Assembly (NCBI RefSeq): GCF_002270355.1
Contig: NZ_NJFZ01000008.1
Coordinates: forward strand, 91,766 to 155,765
DNA from: Flectobacillus sp. BAB-3569
Lineage (GTDB): Bacteria; Bacteroidota; Bacteroidia; Cytophagales; Spirosomataceae
Direction: 5' to 3'
DNA: 64,000 bases
In this document: piece by piece, positions 1 through 8,105 of the stretch
Position numbering within the stretch: the first letter of the stretch is position 1
How the letters are laid out: each line of letters opens with the position of its first letter
Notes under the pieces: generated by a model
What the model saw: the letters and a program-made list of their open reading frames with translations, nothing else
Databases searched by the model: none
What the model was told of the DNA's origin: nothing
Program-made: the position numbers and the translations under genes

Positions 1-449
1 ATGCCAAAGAAGGTAATCCATTACGTTTTGAATTTCCGACTGTCGAAATGCAAGGCTTGAATTATTCTTTCTCTGGAATCAAAACGGCATTTTTGTACTT
101 TTTACAGAAAGAAACTGCCAAGAACCCAAATTTCGTTGAGGAAAACATCAAGGATATTTGTGCTTCGATGCAACATACTTTAATTAAAATTTTGCTTCAA
201 AAACTCAAAAAAGCGGCTAAGCAATATAAAATTAAGGATATTGCCATTGCAGGTGGCGTTTCGGCCAATTCAGGCTTGCGTGCTGAGTTACAGCGACTAG
301 GAGATGAACTGGGTTGGAATGTCTATATTCCTCAATTTCAATACTGTACCGACAACGCTGGGATGATTGCGATGGCAGCGCATTTCAAAGCTGAAAAAGG
401 TGAATTTTGTGGTCAGGATGTAAGTCCAATGCCACGAATGGAATGGTAA
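1..449 (+). CDS. tsaD: tRNA N6-threonylcarbamoyladenosine synthase TsaD (C-terminal part)
   Basis: Cut by the window start; the reading frame is open from base 3 and stops with TAA at 447-449, leaving about 148 C-terminal residues. TsaD transfers the threonylcarbamoyl group to A37 of ANN-decoding tRNAs in the cytoplasm. Visible family motifs are YSFSGIKTA, the glycine-rich IAGGVSANSGLR (ASKHA nucleotide-binding fold) and the late CTDNAGMIA motif, whose Asp is a metal/ATP ligand in the family. The gene runs convergently into the next one, with a shared hairpin terminator 15 bases after the stop. Nothing looks broken in the visible part. Confidence 0.95.
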   Translation, partial: AKEGNPLRFEFPTVEMQGLNYSFSGIKTAFLYFLQKETAKNPNFVEENIKDICASMQHTLIKILLQKLKKAAKQYKIKDIAIAGGVSANSGLRAELQRLGDELGWNVYIPQFQYCTDNAGMIAMAAHFKAEKGEFCGQDVSPMPRMEW

Positions 450-464
450 AATGTTGTAAAAATG

Positions 465-504
465 AAGCGTTTTGAGTGAGATATTTTTCGCTCAAAACGC
501 TTTT
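465..504. terminator. Bidirectional hairpin terminator
   Basis: Perfect 12-bp inverted repeat (465-476 with 491-502, arm AAGCGTTTTGAG) and a 14-base loop, ending in a T run on the plus strand. It lies between two convergent genes, after tsaD and after the minus-strand gene that ends at 509. Confidence 0.85.
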
Positions 505-508
505 ATTG

Positions 509-1057
509 TTAAGCAAAAAATGCTTTCATGGCTGACCAGAGGGCTTTTTTGCGTGTTACGTCGTCTTTTATTTCTCCTAAAGCATCCGAATACAAAAATC
601 TTACGCCCTGCACTTCTCTAATCTGATAGGGTGTGAGTGGAATTTCTAATTGTATTCTGAATAATGATACGCCAAAAGTAAGTAGTTGTCGAAGTGATTT
701 TTGAGTCAAAATATTCTTTAAACTTGTATCGCCCACTTTTGATAAGTCTAATAAGTCTACTTGGTTGATTTGCAATTGAACTGCTCCCAAGATTTTCCCC
801 AAAAGCTCCATTTCTTCTTGATTGATATTATCGACCAAAATTAATACTTGATTTTTAGGATTATATGGAATAAAGTCTGGCACACTTGCTACAGGAGCAG
901 GTGTTGGCGGAGCTACAGTTTTTTGTACTTTTTCTGGTTGAATCTCTTCAGGTACTTTTACAACAGGAGCAGCAAGGTCTTGTTTATTGGCTGCATCAGC
1001 AGGAATTTTGTAAATAATGTCTTCTGAAAAAAGATATTGTAAAAAAGATTTATCCAT
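509..1057 (-). CDS. Unknown protein, possible DNA polymerase III psi (HolD)-like subunit
   Basis: 182 residues, no signal peptide or membrane segment. A short N-terminal segment (LQYLFSEDIIYKIP, about residues 6-19) is followed by a Pro/Val/Ala-rich linker to about residue 65, then a compact alpha/beta domain that opens with a hydrophobic strand (VLILVDNI) and closes with ALWSAMKAFF. This layout, a short N-terminal peptide, a linker, then a UDG-like alpha/beta domain ending in an ALW helix, resembles E. coli HolD, the psi subunit of the clamp loader. Sequence identity is too low to assert this by eye, so the function is unproven. The ATG at 1057 gives the only sensible start; the gene is monocistronic between tsaD and the DeoR regulator. 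Confidence 0.6.
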   Translation of the reverse strand: MDKSFLQYLFSEDIIYKIPADAANKQDLAAPVVKVPEEIQPEKVQKTVAPPTPAPVASVPDFIPYNPKNQVLILVDNINQEEMELLGKILGAVQLQINQVDLLDLSKVGDTSLKNILTQKSLRQLLTFGVSLFRIQLEIPLTPYQIREVQGVRFLYSDALGEIKDDVTRKKALWSAMKAFFA

Positions 1058-1159
1058 ATGACTCGAGAAAAAGTGATGGGACTAGAGAATGTGGGTATAT
1101 CTCTAATCAATATACAAATATCGGAATAGCTTTTTAGAAAAGCTCTACTTCTTGAGATA

Positions 1160-1912
1160 CTAACCAATAATTTTCAAGCCTTTTTGCTCATATTGTGCCA
1201 ATAAAGCCTTATCCGCTGAGGCATCAGTAATCAATACATCGAGCATATCGAAGGAGGCAAATTGTAGATAGGCTTCTTTTTCAAGCTTGGAGGCATCGCA
1301 TAACAAAATGACTTCTTGGGCGTGCTGGGCAAGGGCTGTTGCAATGCTCGCTTCCTTTTCGGAGGCAGCACTCAAGCCTCTCGCCAATGATATGCCATCG
1401 ATCCCTAAAAATGCCTTATTGGCCTGATAACGAGCGATATGCTCTAAGGCAATTGTTCCATGAATAGCTTGTCGCTCGGCATCTAGCTCTCCACCGATAA
1501 GATTGACAGATACCTCAGTCCCCATTAGCTCATACACAATTGGCAATGAATTAGTGATGACTTTGATGCGTTTATGTTTGATATACTGACACAAACGGGA
1601 CACCGTACTGCCACAATCTAGAAATATCACATCACCTTCTTGTATTAATTGACTAGCTTTTTGGCAGATATAGTCCTTCTCCGCCATGCGGCTGGTGGAC
1701 TTGTTGGCAAAACTCGTGGGTGTTTGTACCAAACTCATTTTCATCGCTCCGCCATGTGTGCGATATAAAAGACCTTGCTCAGACAAAGTCGCTAGGTCTC
1801 TTCGTACTGTAATCTCAGAAATTTGTAACAAATCGGCTAAGTCTTTGACTTCCACTGAGCCTTTTTCTTCGACCGTTTGTAAAATAAGCTGTTTGCGGAG
1901 TTGGTAATTCAT
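1160..1912 (-). CDS. DeoR-family transcriptional regulator
   Basis: 250 residues, the usual family length. An N-terminal winged helix-turn-helix (residues 1-58) carries the family signature ending LLYRTHGGA; the C-terminal DeoRC sensor domain (about 75-235) includes FLDCGSTVSRL and LGIDGISLARGLSAASEKEA, the phosphosugar-binding region of the family. Members typically repress sugar or nucleoside catabolic genes and lose affinity when they bind a phosphorylated sugar. The gene is divergent from nudK over a 71-base spacer holding an exact direct repeat, so autoregulation and control of nudK are plausible (inference). The effector cannot be read from the sequence. Confidence 0.9.
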   Translation of the reverse strand: MNYQLRKQLILQTVEEKGSVEVKDLADLLQISEITVRRDLATLSEQGLLYRTHGGAMKMSLVQTPTSFANKSTSRMAEKDYICQKASQLIQEGDVIFLDCGSTVSRLCQYIKHKRIKVITNSLPIVYELMGTEVSVNLIGGELDAERQAIHGTIALEHIARYQANKAFLGIDGISLARGLSAASEKEASIATALAQHAQEVILLCDASKLEKEAYLQFASFDMLDVLITDASADKALLAQYEQKGLKIIG

Positions 1913-1938
1913 GGAAAATTTAGTTGTTTTGAACGATT

Positions 1939-1973
1939 AATCAAAAATAATCATTTTCAATCAAAAATAATCA
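1939..1973. promoter_or_regulatory. Candidate DeoR operator: exact 15-bp direct repeat
   Basis: AATCAAAAATAATCA occurs at 1939-1953 and again at 1959-1973, start to start 20 bp, so both copies face the same side of the helix. Read on the minus strand each copy contains TATTTTTG, which fits the Bacteroidota -7 element TAnnTTTG; the copy at 1942-1949 is well placed for the regulator gene. DeoR-type proteins often bind direct repeats. Operator assignment is inference. Confidence 0.5.
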
Positions 1974-1983
1974 AATCGATTTT

Positions 1984-2556
1984 ATGACTTCATCCATCAA
2001 AATTATCGACGAAAAGCTTTTGTCTGACAATTGGTACATTTTAAAAAAATACACTTTTGAATATCAGCGCAAAGATGGTAAAATAGAAACACAATCTCGT
2101 GAAGTTTATGACCGAGGCAATGGCGCTACCATTCTTTTGTATAATAGTCAGAAAAAAACGGTGATTTTGACCCGACAGTTTAGAATTCCGACCTATGTTA
2201 ACGGCAACAAAGACGGAATGCTTATTGAAACTTGTGCAGGCTTGCTCGACCAAGATGAACCAGAAACAGCTATCAAGCGAGAAACTGAGGAAGAAACGGG
2301 TTATCGTATTTCGGAAGTAGAAAAAGTTTTTGAAGCCTACATGAGTCCTGGTTCGGTAACTGAAATTTTATATTTCTTTATTGCTGAATATTCACAAGAA
2401 GACGTTGCAAATGAAGGAGGGGGAGTTGAAGATGAAGAAATTGATGTACTAGAGTTACCTTTTGAGCAAGCAATTAATATGGTGAAAACAGGAGAAATCA
2501 AAGACGGAAAAACCATTATGCTGTTGCAGTATTTACAACTACATAAAAATTTCTAA
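1984..2556 (+). CDS. nudK: NUDIX hydrolase, GDP-mannose pyrophosphatase type
   Basis: 190 residues. The central NUDIX box is visible: G of AGLLDQDE, then the RETEEETGY core that supplies the metal-binding glutamates. The N-terminal strand ([20 protein letters not shown]) and the downstream [19 protein letters not shown] match the NudK/ADP-ribose pyrophosphatase subgroup, in which NudK cleaves GDP-mannose to GMP and mannose-1-phosphate. Substrate choice between GDP-mannose and ADP-ribose cannot be settled by eye. Its start lies 10 bases after the putative DeoR operator, and it is convergent with purA. Confidence 0.82.
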   Translation: MTSSIKIIDEKLLSDNWYILKKYTFEYQRKDGKIETQSREVYDRGNGATILLYNSQKKTVILTRQFRIPTYVNGNKDGMLIETCAGLLDQDEPETAIKRETEEETGYRISEVEKVFEAYMSPGSVTEILYFFIAEYSQEDVANEGGGVEDEEIDVLELPFEQAINMVKTGEIKDGKTIMLLQYLQLHKNF

Positions 2557-2566
2557 ATTTCTAATT

Positions 2567-2618
2567 GAGTGATTGTTGATTTAGTGATTTGTGATTGAGT
2601 GTATGAGTGATTATTGAG
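2567..2618 (+). repeat. Short-word array of GTGATT type
   Basis: Iterations of AGTGATT/TGTGATT/TTGATTT with roughly 7-bp spacing directly after nudK. A similar right-hand arm is not obvious nearby. It belongs to the set of degenerate word arrays seen in many spacers of this window. Confidence 0.45.
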
Positions 2619-2663
2619 AATATGAATTTCATTTTTAGAAACAAAATGGTTTGTATATAAAAC

Positions 2664-2758
2664 ATAAATGCTGAATTGTAAGAGGGAAACTGTGAGTGTA
2701 AAATTCTGTTTATCAATATTTTACACTCACAATTTACCACTCGCAATTCAGCATTTAT
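2664..2758. repeat. Long imperfect hairpin with heptamer arms
   Basis: Outer arms ATAAATGCTGAATTG (2664-2678) and its exact complement (2744-2758) enclose inner arms TGTGAGTGTAAAAT (2691-2704) and complement (2718-2731). The right arm divides into consecutive heptamers ACTCACA, ATTTACC, ACTCGCA, ATTCAGC. It sits between convergent nudK and purA and could also end transcription. Confidence 0.65.
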
Positions 2759-2767
2759 AATTTGTTA

Positions 2768-2802
2768 ATTAGCTGACTGCTAAAAGCCCAAAGCCAATAG
2801 CT
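2768..2802. repeat. Heptamer array of GGCTTT type (right-arm half)
   Basis: Consecutive heptamers AAAAGCC, CAAAGCC, AATAGCT at 2782-2802, reaching the purA stop codon. Its complement reads GGCTTTG GGCTTTT, the word family found at 13026 and 18159. No pairing left arm is evident here. Confidence 0.45.
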
Positions 2803-4082
2803 TAAGCTAATGCACCTCTCAACACACACTCATCACGGTCAGGACCAGTCGAGATAAAGTTGATTGGCAAGCCTAATTTTTCTTCCAAGAAAGCAATGTA
2901 GCCAGTCAATTCAGCAGGAAGGCTTTCGAAAGTTCTTAAGCCAGCCAAAGACGTGTTCCACCCTTTCAATGTTTCGTAGATAGGCTCTACTTGTGTATCT
3001 GTTAAATCGTAAGGCAATTGCTCAGTGATAGTACCATCTGGCAATTTGTAAGCCGTACAAATGTTGATTTCTTCGAAAATATTCAATACGTCAACCTTCA
3101 TCATGACTAATTGCGTAACGCCATTGATCATCATCGCATATTTCAATGCTGGAAGATCAATCCAGCCACAACGACGAGGACGACCTGTAGTTGAACCAAA
3201 CTCACGACCTTCTTGACGCATACGTTCACCTACTTCGTCAAGCAATTCCGTCGGGAAAGGGCCTGAACCTACACGTGTAGCATAAGCTTTGAAGATACCG
3301 TAAACCTCACCAATGTTTTTTGGAGCAACGCCCAAACCTGTACAAGCACCAGCAGTAACAGTGTTTGAAGATGTTACGAAAGGATATGAACCAAAATCTA
3401 CATCAAGTAAAGAACCTTGAGCACCTTCAGCCAAGATTGTTTTTCCTTCTGTCAACGCGTTGTTCACAGAGTATTCAGAATCTACCAAGTTGAATTGTTT
3501 CATAAATTCAACCGCTTCGAAGAACTCTTGTTCAGCAGCAGTCAAATCATATTCAAACTGATAAACATCCAAAATACCCTTATGACGAGCTACAAGCGCA
3601 TCATATTTTGCTTTAAAGTTTGGAGAGATAATATCTCCAACACGCAAACCTTGACGAGAAATTTTGTCTGTGTAAGTTGGACCGATACCTTTTAAAGTAG
3701 ATCCGATTTTAGCGTCACCTTTAGCTTTTTCGTAAGCTGCATCTAGCAAGCGGTGAGTAGGAAGGATAATAGAAGCCTTTTTTGAAACTTCGAGGTTTTG
3801 TTGCAAGCTCAAATTATACTTTGCAAGACCATCGATTTCTTTTTTGAAGATGATTGGGTCAAGAACCACACCGTTACCGATGATGTTTTGAACCTCTTGA
3901 CGAAAAATTCCCGAAGGAATTTGATGCAAAACATGTTTGAATCCGTCGAATTCTAATGTGTGTCCAGCATTAGGGCCACCTTGAAAGCGGGCAACAACTT
4001 GATATTTAGGAGCTAAAACGTCAACGATTTTACCTTTACCCTCATCGCCCCACTGCAAACCCAACAATACATCTACTGCCAT
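2802..4082 (-). CDS. purA: Adenylosuccinate synthetase
   Basis: 426 residues, full length for the family. PurA condenses IMP with aspartate using GTP, the first committed step of AMP synthesis. The N-terminal GDEGKGK phosphate loop (residues 12-18) holds the catalytic Asp, with the catalytic His in GGPNAGHTL at 41. Other landmarks are TGRPRRCGWID (IMP and Arg loop), KVDVLN (guanine recognition) and the C-terminal STGPDRDECV. It is monocistronic, with a -7 promoter element about 85 bases upstream and fur further upstream on the same strand behind its own terminator. Confidence 0.97.
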   Translation of the reverse strand: MAVDVLLGLQWGDEGKGKIVDVLAPKYQVVARFQGGPNAGHTLEFDGFKHVLHQIPSGIFRQEVQNIIGNGVVLDPIIFKKEIDGLAKYNLSLQQNLEVSKKASIILPTHRLLDAAYEKAKGDAKIGSTLKGIGPTYTDKISRQGLRVGDIISPNFKAKYDALVARHKGILDVYQFEYDLTAAEQEFFEAVEFMKQFNLVDSEYSVNNALTEGKTILAEGAQGSLLDVDFGSYPFVTSSNTVTAGACTGLGVAPKNIGEVYGIFKAYATRVGSGPFPTELLDEVGERMRQEGREFGSTTGRPRRCGWIDLPALKYAMMINGVTQLVMMKVDVLNIFEEINICTAYKLPDGTITEQLPYDLTDTQVEPIYETLKGWNTSLAGLRTFESLPAELTGYIAFLEEKLGLPINFISTGPDRDECVLRGALA

Positions 4083-4166
4083 TTTTATTACTTGGTATCA
4101 CAGGCTACGCCCGTATTTAGAGTTACGAAATTTTACAGGCCATTGCCTGCGGTACGAAATGAAAGG

Positions 4167-4174
4167 CAAAGATA
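4167..4174 (-). promoter_or_regulatory. Candidate purA promoter, -7 element
   Basis: On the minus strand this reads TATCTTTG followed by C, the canonical Bacteroidota -7 box (TAnnTTTG). No good TTG -33 box is seen at the expected distance. It would give a leader of roughly 75-80 bases before the purA ATG. Confidence 0.45.
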
Positions 4175-4218
4175 ATTAATCTTATTAGGAAAAGCCCTTA
4201 TCTATAGAGGAAATTTGA

Positions 4219-4260
4219 GAATTCTCTGAGGTATTATACTTACGATACTCCAGAGAATTC
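4219..4260 (-). terminator. Terminator hairpin after fur
   Basis: Arms GAATTCTCTGAGGTAT (4219-4234) and ATACTCCAGAGAATTC (4245-4260) pair except for two bases. It starts five bases after the fur stop on the minus strand. Confidence 0.75.
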
Positions 4261-4264
4261 TTTT

Positions 4265-4765
4265 CTAATGGTCAGATTCGCCATTAACAGAAAGCTGTTG
4301 TTGAAGAGCTTTTTTATGTTCACAATCCGTTTTGGTACATGAACCATAAAAAATCAAAGAGTGGTGCATCACATTGAATTGTAGCATTTCGCCCACCATC
4401 GACTGAATGGTTTGGACACGTGGATCGCAAAACTCAGTTACATGGTGACAGTCAGTACAAATCAAGTGGTCGTGTTGGCGACGGCCATAAGATTTTTCGT
4501 ATTGTGCAATATTTCTACCAAATTGATGTTTGGATACCAAATCACATTCTACTAATACATCTAAGGTATTATACACAGTTGCACGCGAAACCTGATACTT
4601 CTTATTCTTCATCGAAATATAAAGCTCCTCCACATCAAAATGGTCGTCACGTGAGTAAATCTCTTCCAAAATCGCAAAGCGTTCTGGCGTTTTTCTCAGC
4701 CCTTTATTTTCAAGATATGCTGTAAAAATTTTCTTTACAGCCTCCAAATTAGCGTTTGATGGCAT
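4265..4765 (-). CDS. fur: Fur-family metalloregulator
   Basis: 166 residues. An N-terminal winged helix (about 1-85, with [15 protein letters not shown]) is followed by the dimerisation domain, with the metal-ligand segment [15 protein letters not shown] (98-112). The two structural zinc cysteine pairs are C103/C106 and C143/C148. Fur proteins act as metal- or peroxide-responsive repressors, usually of iron uptake; Fur, PerR and Zur cannot be separated securely from these motifs, so the symbol is provisional. An 11-bp palindrome TTTAGACTAAA lies about 85 bases upstream and could be an operator. It sits downstream of rel on the same strand, separated by a repeat element. Confidence 0.85.
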   Translation of the reverse strand: MPSNANLEAVKKIFTAYLENKGLRKTPERFAILEEIYSRDDHFDVEELYISMKNKKYQVSRATVYNTLDVLVECDLVSKHQFGRNIAQYEKSYGRRQHDHLICTDCHHVTEFCDPRVQTIQSMVGEMLQFNVMHHSLIFYGSCTKTDCEHKKALQQQLSVNGESDH

Positions 4766-4849
4766 TGTTTAATGGCTTCGGTGATTAGTTTATGAAAAGC
4801 TGGTTCAATGTCCAAAAACTAAACACTCAATAATTCATGAAGATTCAAT

Positions 4850-4860
4850 TTTAGACTAAA
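4850..4860. promoter_or_regulatory. Palindrome upstream of fur
   Basis: TTTAGACTAAA is a perfect 11-bp palindrome about 85 bases before the fur start. It does not match the classical Fur box closely. It is offered only as a possible autoregulatory site. The rest of 4766-4937 shows no other clear structure. Confidence 0.25.
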
Positions 4861-4937
4861 TCTATTCTTTATACAAAATAACTCAATTTCAGATTAAAAT
4901 GGAAATTTATCAGAAAGCTTTAGTCAGTATCGTAGAT

Positions 4938-5114
4938 TAGTAGTGTACAAAAGATTGTAAGAACTATCTATTTCGGATATCGCATGTTGGATGTTGGATT
5001 TCGGAAATGTAACCTACCTTTTTATTTATATTTTGAAAAAATCAAGGTATTTTACTTTTTCCGAAATCAGAAATCCCAAATCTGCAATAGTTAGAAATCC
5101 TTTATACAGTACTA
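4938..5114. repeat. Family A heptamer hairpin element, copy A1
   Basis: Left arm around 4969-5010 is built of heptamers (CGGATAT, CGCATGT, TGGATGT, TGGATTT, CGGAAAT). The right arm at 5058-5090 is the complementary array (CGAAATC, AGAAATC, CCAAATC). Outer ends TAGTAGTGTA and TACAGTACTA are also roughly inverted. The element is homologous to A2 and A3. It lies between rel and fur. Confidence 0.8.
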
Positions 5115-5127
5115 ATATGGGATATAA

Positions 5128-5161
5128 GATTGCGGATTTAAGGTTTTCTAAATCCGCAATC
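5128..5161. terminator. Hairpin just after the rel stop
   Basis: Perfect 13-bp stem (5128-5140 with 5149-5161, arm GATTGCGGATTTA) and an 8-base loop, 25 bases downstream of the rel stop on the minus strand. No long T run follows, so it may act as an mRNA 3' end structure as much as a terminator. The stem again contains the GGATTT word of element A. Confidence 0.55.
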
Positions 5162-5186
5162 CAACTTCTCAAATCCGAAATATTAT

Positions 5187-7442
5187 TTATTCCCCTCTCT
5201 CGATTTCCACAACGCCACTTACTTGATCTAACGAGCTTACTAATTTTTCTAGATGTGCTGTGTTATTGACCATTAAAGCAATTTTACCCTCAAAAATGCC
5301 ATCTTTTACGCCAATAGAAAGGTTTTGAATATTGACTTGTAAGTCTTGAGAAATTACTCTCGTAACGTCGTTCATCAAACCCATGCGGTCGGTTCCTTTG
5401 ATAATCAAATGTGCCACAAAAGACATTTCTATCTTAGATGCCCACACGGCTTTTAGGACGCGGTCGCCATGCCGTGACAACAATTCGGGGGCATTAGGAC
5501 AACTCGTTCGGTGAATCTTGATACCCTCGTTGATAGTTACAAAACCAAATACATCGTCACCTGCGATTGGATTACAACATTTTGCCAATGTGTAATCAAT
5601 CTTATCCATATCCTCTCCAATCAATAAAGCATCGGCATCTTTGCGGTCGCCATGAAGTTTCTTGAGCTCTTTTACCAAGTTTTTGGTATTGGTTAAAGGC
5701 TCCTGAATACTCTTCGCAGCTTGCTTACGCTCATGCGATTCTCGGTCAGACTTCCAACGTTTTAGTTCGTCTAGTTGGATATAACCTTTTCCAAAACGAT
5801 AGAATAAGTCGTTGGCATCTTTGGCATTGAAATATGCTCTTAGCTGGTTGGTTACCTCTAAGGTGAGTACATTGATACCAAGAATTTTCAAACGGTGCTC
5901 TACCATATCACGCCCCACAATGACGTGCTGTTTGTTAGCTTCTTTGATATAGTCTTTAATGCGTGACTTTGCCTTGGTAGTTACCACAAAACCTAACCAA
6001 TCTTCAGATGGTTTTTGTTTTGCCGAAGTCATACATTCGATAATATCACCCGTTTTGAGCTTGTAACTCAATGGCACTAACTTATTGTTGACCTTAGCTC
6101 CAATACAACGAGCGCCAACCTCTGTGTGGATTTCGAAGGCAAAGTCTAAAGCTGTGGCACCGTCTTTAAGAACGACCAGTTTTCCTTTGGGCGTATAAAC
6201 AAATACCTCTTCATTATACAAACTACTACGAATATCATCGACCAATTCCACTGCTGATTGTTGGGCTTTGTCAGAAGAATCTAAGGCTTCGCGAATCTGC
6301 GACAACCACGATTCAAAAGCTTTATTGGTACGAGTATCATTTCCTTTGTATTTCCAGTGGGCGGCGAAGCCTTTTTCAGCAATCTCATCCATTCGTGTAG
6401 TACGGATTTGTACTTCTACCCAACGACCTTTTTTACCTGAACCCATTACAGTAGTATGCAATGACTCGTAACCATTGGATTTGGGATTGGAAATCCAGTC
6501 TTTCAAACGGTCGGGGTTGGGTTTGTAATGGTCAGTTACCATTGAATATACCGCCCAACAAGCTGCTTTTTCTTGTTCTTTGGGAACATCTAAAATAACT
6601 CGAACAGCAAACAAATCATATATCTCGTCAAAAGGTACATTGCTTTTTTTGAGTTTATTATGAATTGAATAAATCGATTTTGGACGTCCTTTTATGACAT
6701 GTTTGAAATTCATATCCTGAAGCCCTTTCTCAATAGGTCGGATAAAGCTTTGAATAAACTTCTCTCTGGATGCTTTCGTTTCTTTGAGCTTTTTCGCAAT
6801 TTCTTTGTAGACTTCTGGTTCAGTATATTTTAAACAAAGGTCTTCTAGCTCGGACTTGATAGCGTGTAAACCCAAGCGGTGTGCAAGAGGAGCATACAGA
6901 TAAAATGTTTCTGAGCTGATTTTCAGTTGCTTATCGCGTGCCATGCTTGTGAGTGTACGCATATTATGCAGACGATCGGCAAGTTTGATTAAAATCACAC
7001 GGATATCATCAGATAGCGTCAATAACATCTTTCTGAAGTTCTCTGCTTGTTGAGAAGAACCATGTTCGAATACGCCTGAAATCTTGGTTAATCCATCGAT
7101 GATTTTGGCAACCTTGGAACCAAACTGCTCTGAAATTTCGTCGAGTGTTACCTCCGTATCTTCTACTACATCGTGTAGCAAAGCACAAATAATCGACGTA
7201 GCTCCGAGCCCTATCTCATCCACACAAATTTGCGCTACCGCAATGGGGTGGTAGATATAAGGTTCTCCAGATTTACGACGCATGTGTTTATGCGCTTCGA
7301 CCGACATCAAAAATGCTTGTTTGATTAACTTGGCATCATTATCACGAAGATAGGGTTTGGCACTTGCGAGTAATTTTCTGTACCGTTTAAGGATTTCCTT
7401 CTTTTCTAATTCTAAGTCTATCGCTACAGCTTCTACGGACAT
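5187..7442 (-). CDS. rel: Bifunctional (p)ppGpp synthetase/hydrolase (RelA/SpoT homologue)
   Basis: 751 residues, the normal length for a long RSH. Domains in order: HD hydrolase (about 45-200, with HKHMRRKSGEP, HD at 90-91 in LLHDVVEDTE and KLADRLHNMRTL); synthetase (about 245-370, with YDLFAVRVIL and NGYESLHTTVMG); TGS (about 405-465, VYTPKGKLVVLKDGATALDF); a zinc-finger-like segment with AKCCNPIAGDD near 640; and ACT (about 675-745). The intact HD residues argue for an active hydrolase, as expected where one RSH serves both roles. It makes and removes the starvation alarmone. Direct copies of repeat element A lie on both sides (7503-7666 upstream, 4938-5114 downstream). Confidence 0.95.
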   Translation of the reverse strand: MSVEAVAIDLELEKKEILKRYRKLLASAKPYLRDNDAKLIKQAFLMSVEAHKHMRRKSGEPYIYHPIAVAQICVDEIGLGATSIICALLHDVVEDTEVTLDEISEQFGSKVAKIIDGLTKISGVFEHGSSQQAENFRKMLLTLSDDIRVILIKLADRLHNMRTLTSMARDKQLKISSETFYLYAPLAHRLGLHAIKSELEDLCLKYTEPEVYKEIAKKLKETKASREKFIQSFIRPIEKGLQDMNFKHVIKGRPKSIYSIHNKLKKSNVPFDEIYDLFAVRVILDVPKEQEKAACWAVYSMVTDHYKPNPDRLKDWISNPKSNGYESLHTTVMGSGKKGRWVEVQIRTTRMDEIAEKGFAAHWKYKGNDTRTNKAFESWLSQIREALDSSDKAQQSAVELVDDIRSSLYNEEVFVYTPKGKLVVLKDGATALDFAFEIHTEVGARCIGAKVNNKLVPLSYKLKTGDIIECMTSAKQKPSEDWLGFVVTTKAKSRIKDYIKEANKQHVIVGRDMVEHRLKILGINVLTLEVTNQLRAYFNAKDANDLFYRFGKGYIQLDELKRWKSDRESHERKQAAKSIQEPLTNTKNLVKELKKLHGDRKDADALLIGEDMDKIDYTLAKCCNPIAGDDVFGFVTINEGIKIHRTSCPNAPELLSRHGDRVLKAVWASKIEMSFVAHLIIKGTDRMGLMNDVTRVISQDLQVNIQNLSIGVKDGIFEGKIALMVNNTAHLEKLVSSLDQVSGVVEIERGE

Positions 7443-7502
7443 ATTAACACAGTTGGGGGACTAAAGTGGAAAAGCGTTAACAGAAATTAGTTATTAACCA
7501 TA

Positions 7503-7666
7503 TAGTACTGTACGAAGGGATATGAAACTGTTTATTTCGGATATCGGATGTTGGATTTCGGAAGTATAATCCTCTATATTTTGTAAAAAAATAAAGGTAT
7601 ATTTCTTTATTTCCGAAATCAGAAATCCCAAGTCTACAATAGTTTGAAATCCTTTGTACAACCCTA
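7503..7666. repeat. Family A heptamer hairpin element, copy A2
   Basis: Left arm 7533-7563 (CGGATAT, CGGATGT, TGGATTT, CGGAAGT: four units against five in A1) and right arm 7611-7642 complementary, with an AT-rich loop of about 48 bases. Similarity to A1 extends outward to both ends, including TAGTACTGTAC on the left and CCTTTGTACA on the right. It lies upstream of rel. Confidence 0.8.
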
Positions 7667-8049
7667 ATTAACCATATAGAAATACACTACATATAAAAAT
7701 TTGAGAAATGAGAATTTTATTGAAAAGCAAAAAAACGACTCGTACAAACTTTTATATGATAGATACTCTTCACTCATCACTTCTATGAATAGTGGTTTGA
7801 ATTGTGATTGTTTTTGGGTTAATAATTAAGGCATTTAGACAGGAAAGAGGCAGAAATACAATAACACTACGAAGGATATAGTCTATTAATCTTGAAAAAT
7901 CTATTAAAATCAACACACCGACCTCACATTTCGGGTCACAGTACTCTGCTCATCGAGCCGATTGCTTACACTAAATTAAGCGTTTTAGCTTCAAAAACAA
8001 ACTAAAAATCATAATCTTCGAGATTTTATCAACGATTTTTATCAAAAAT
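7667..8049. other. Gene-free spacer upstream of rel
   Basis: AT-rich. The only pattern noted is a short heptamer run ACTCTTC ACTCATC near 7765-7780. No convincing reading frame, RNA gene or promoter was recognised. Confidence 0.4.
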
Positions 8050-8085
8050 AAAGGCGTTTTAGAACTTTAATTCTAAAACGCCTTT
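8050..8085 (-). terminator. Terminator after the PorG-like gene
   Basis: Perfect 15-bp stem (8050-8064 with 8071-8085, arm AAAGGCGTTTTAGAA) and a six-base loop. On the minus strand a T-rich run follows. Confidence 0.85.
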
Positions 8086-8105
8086 ATGCTAAAAAAATAG
8101 ACTTT

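Noticed and set aside
4991..5269. Plus-strand reading frame of 92 codons
   Set aside because: It lies wholly inside repeat element A1 and the rel hairpin; its peptide merely translates the heptamer words.
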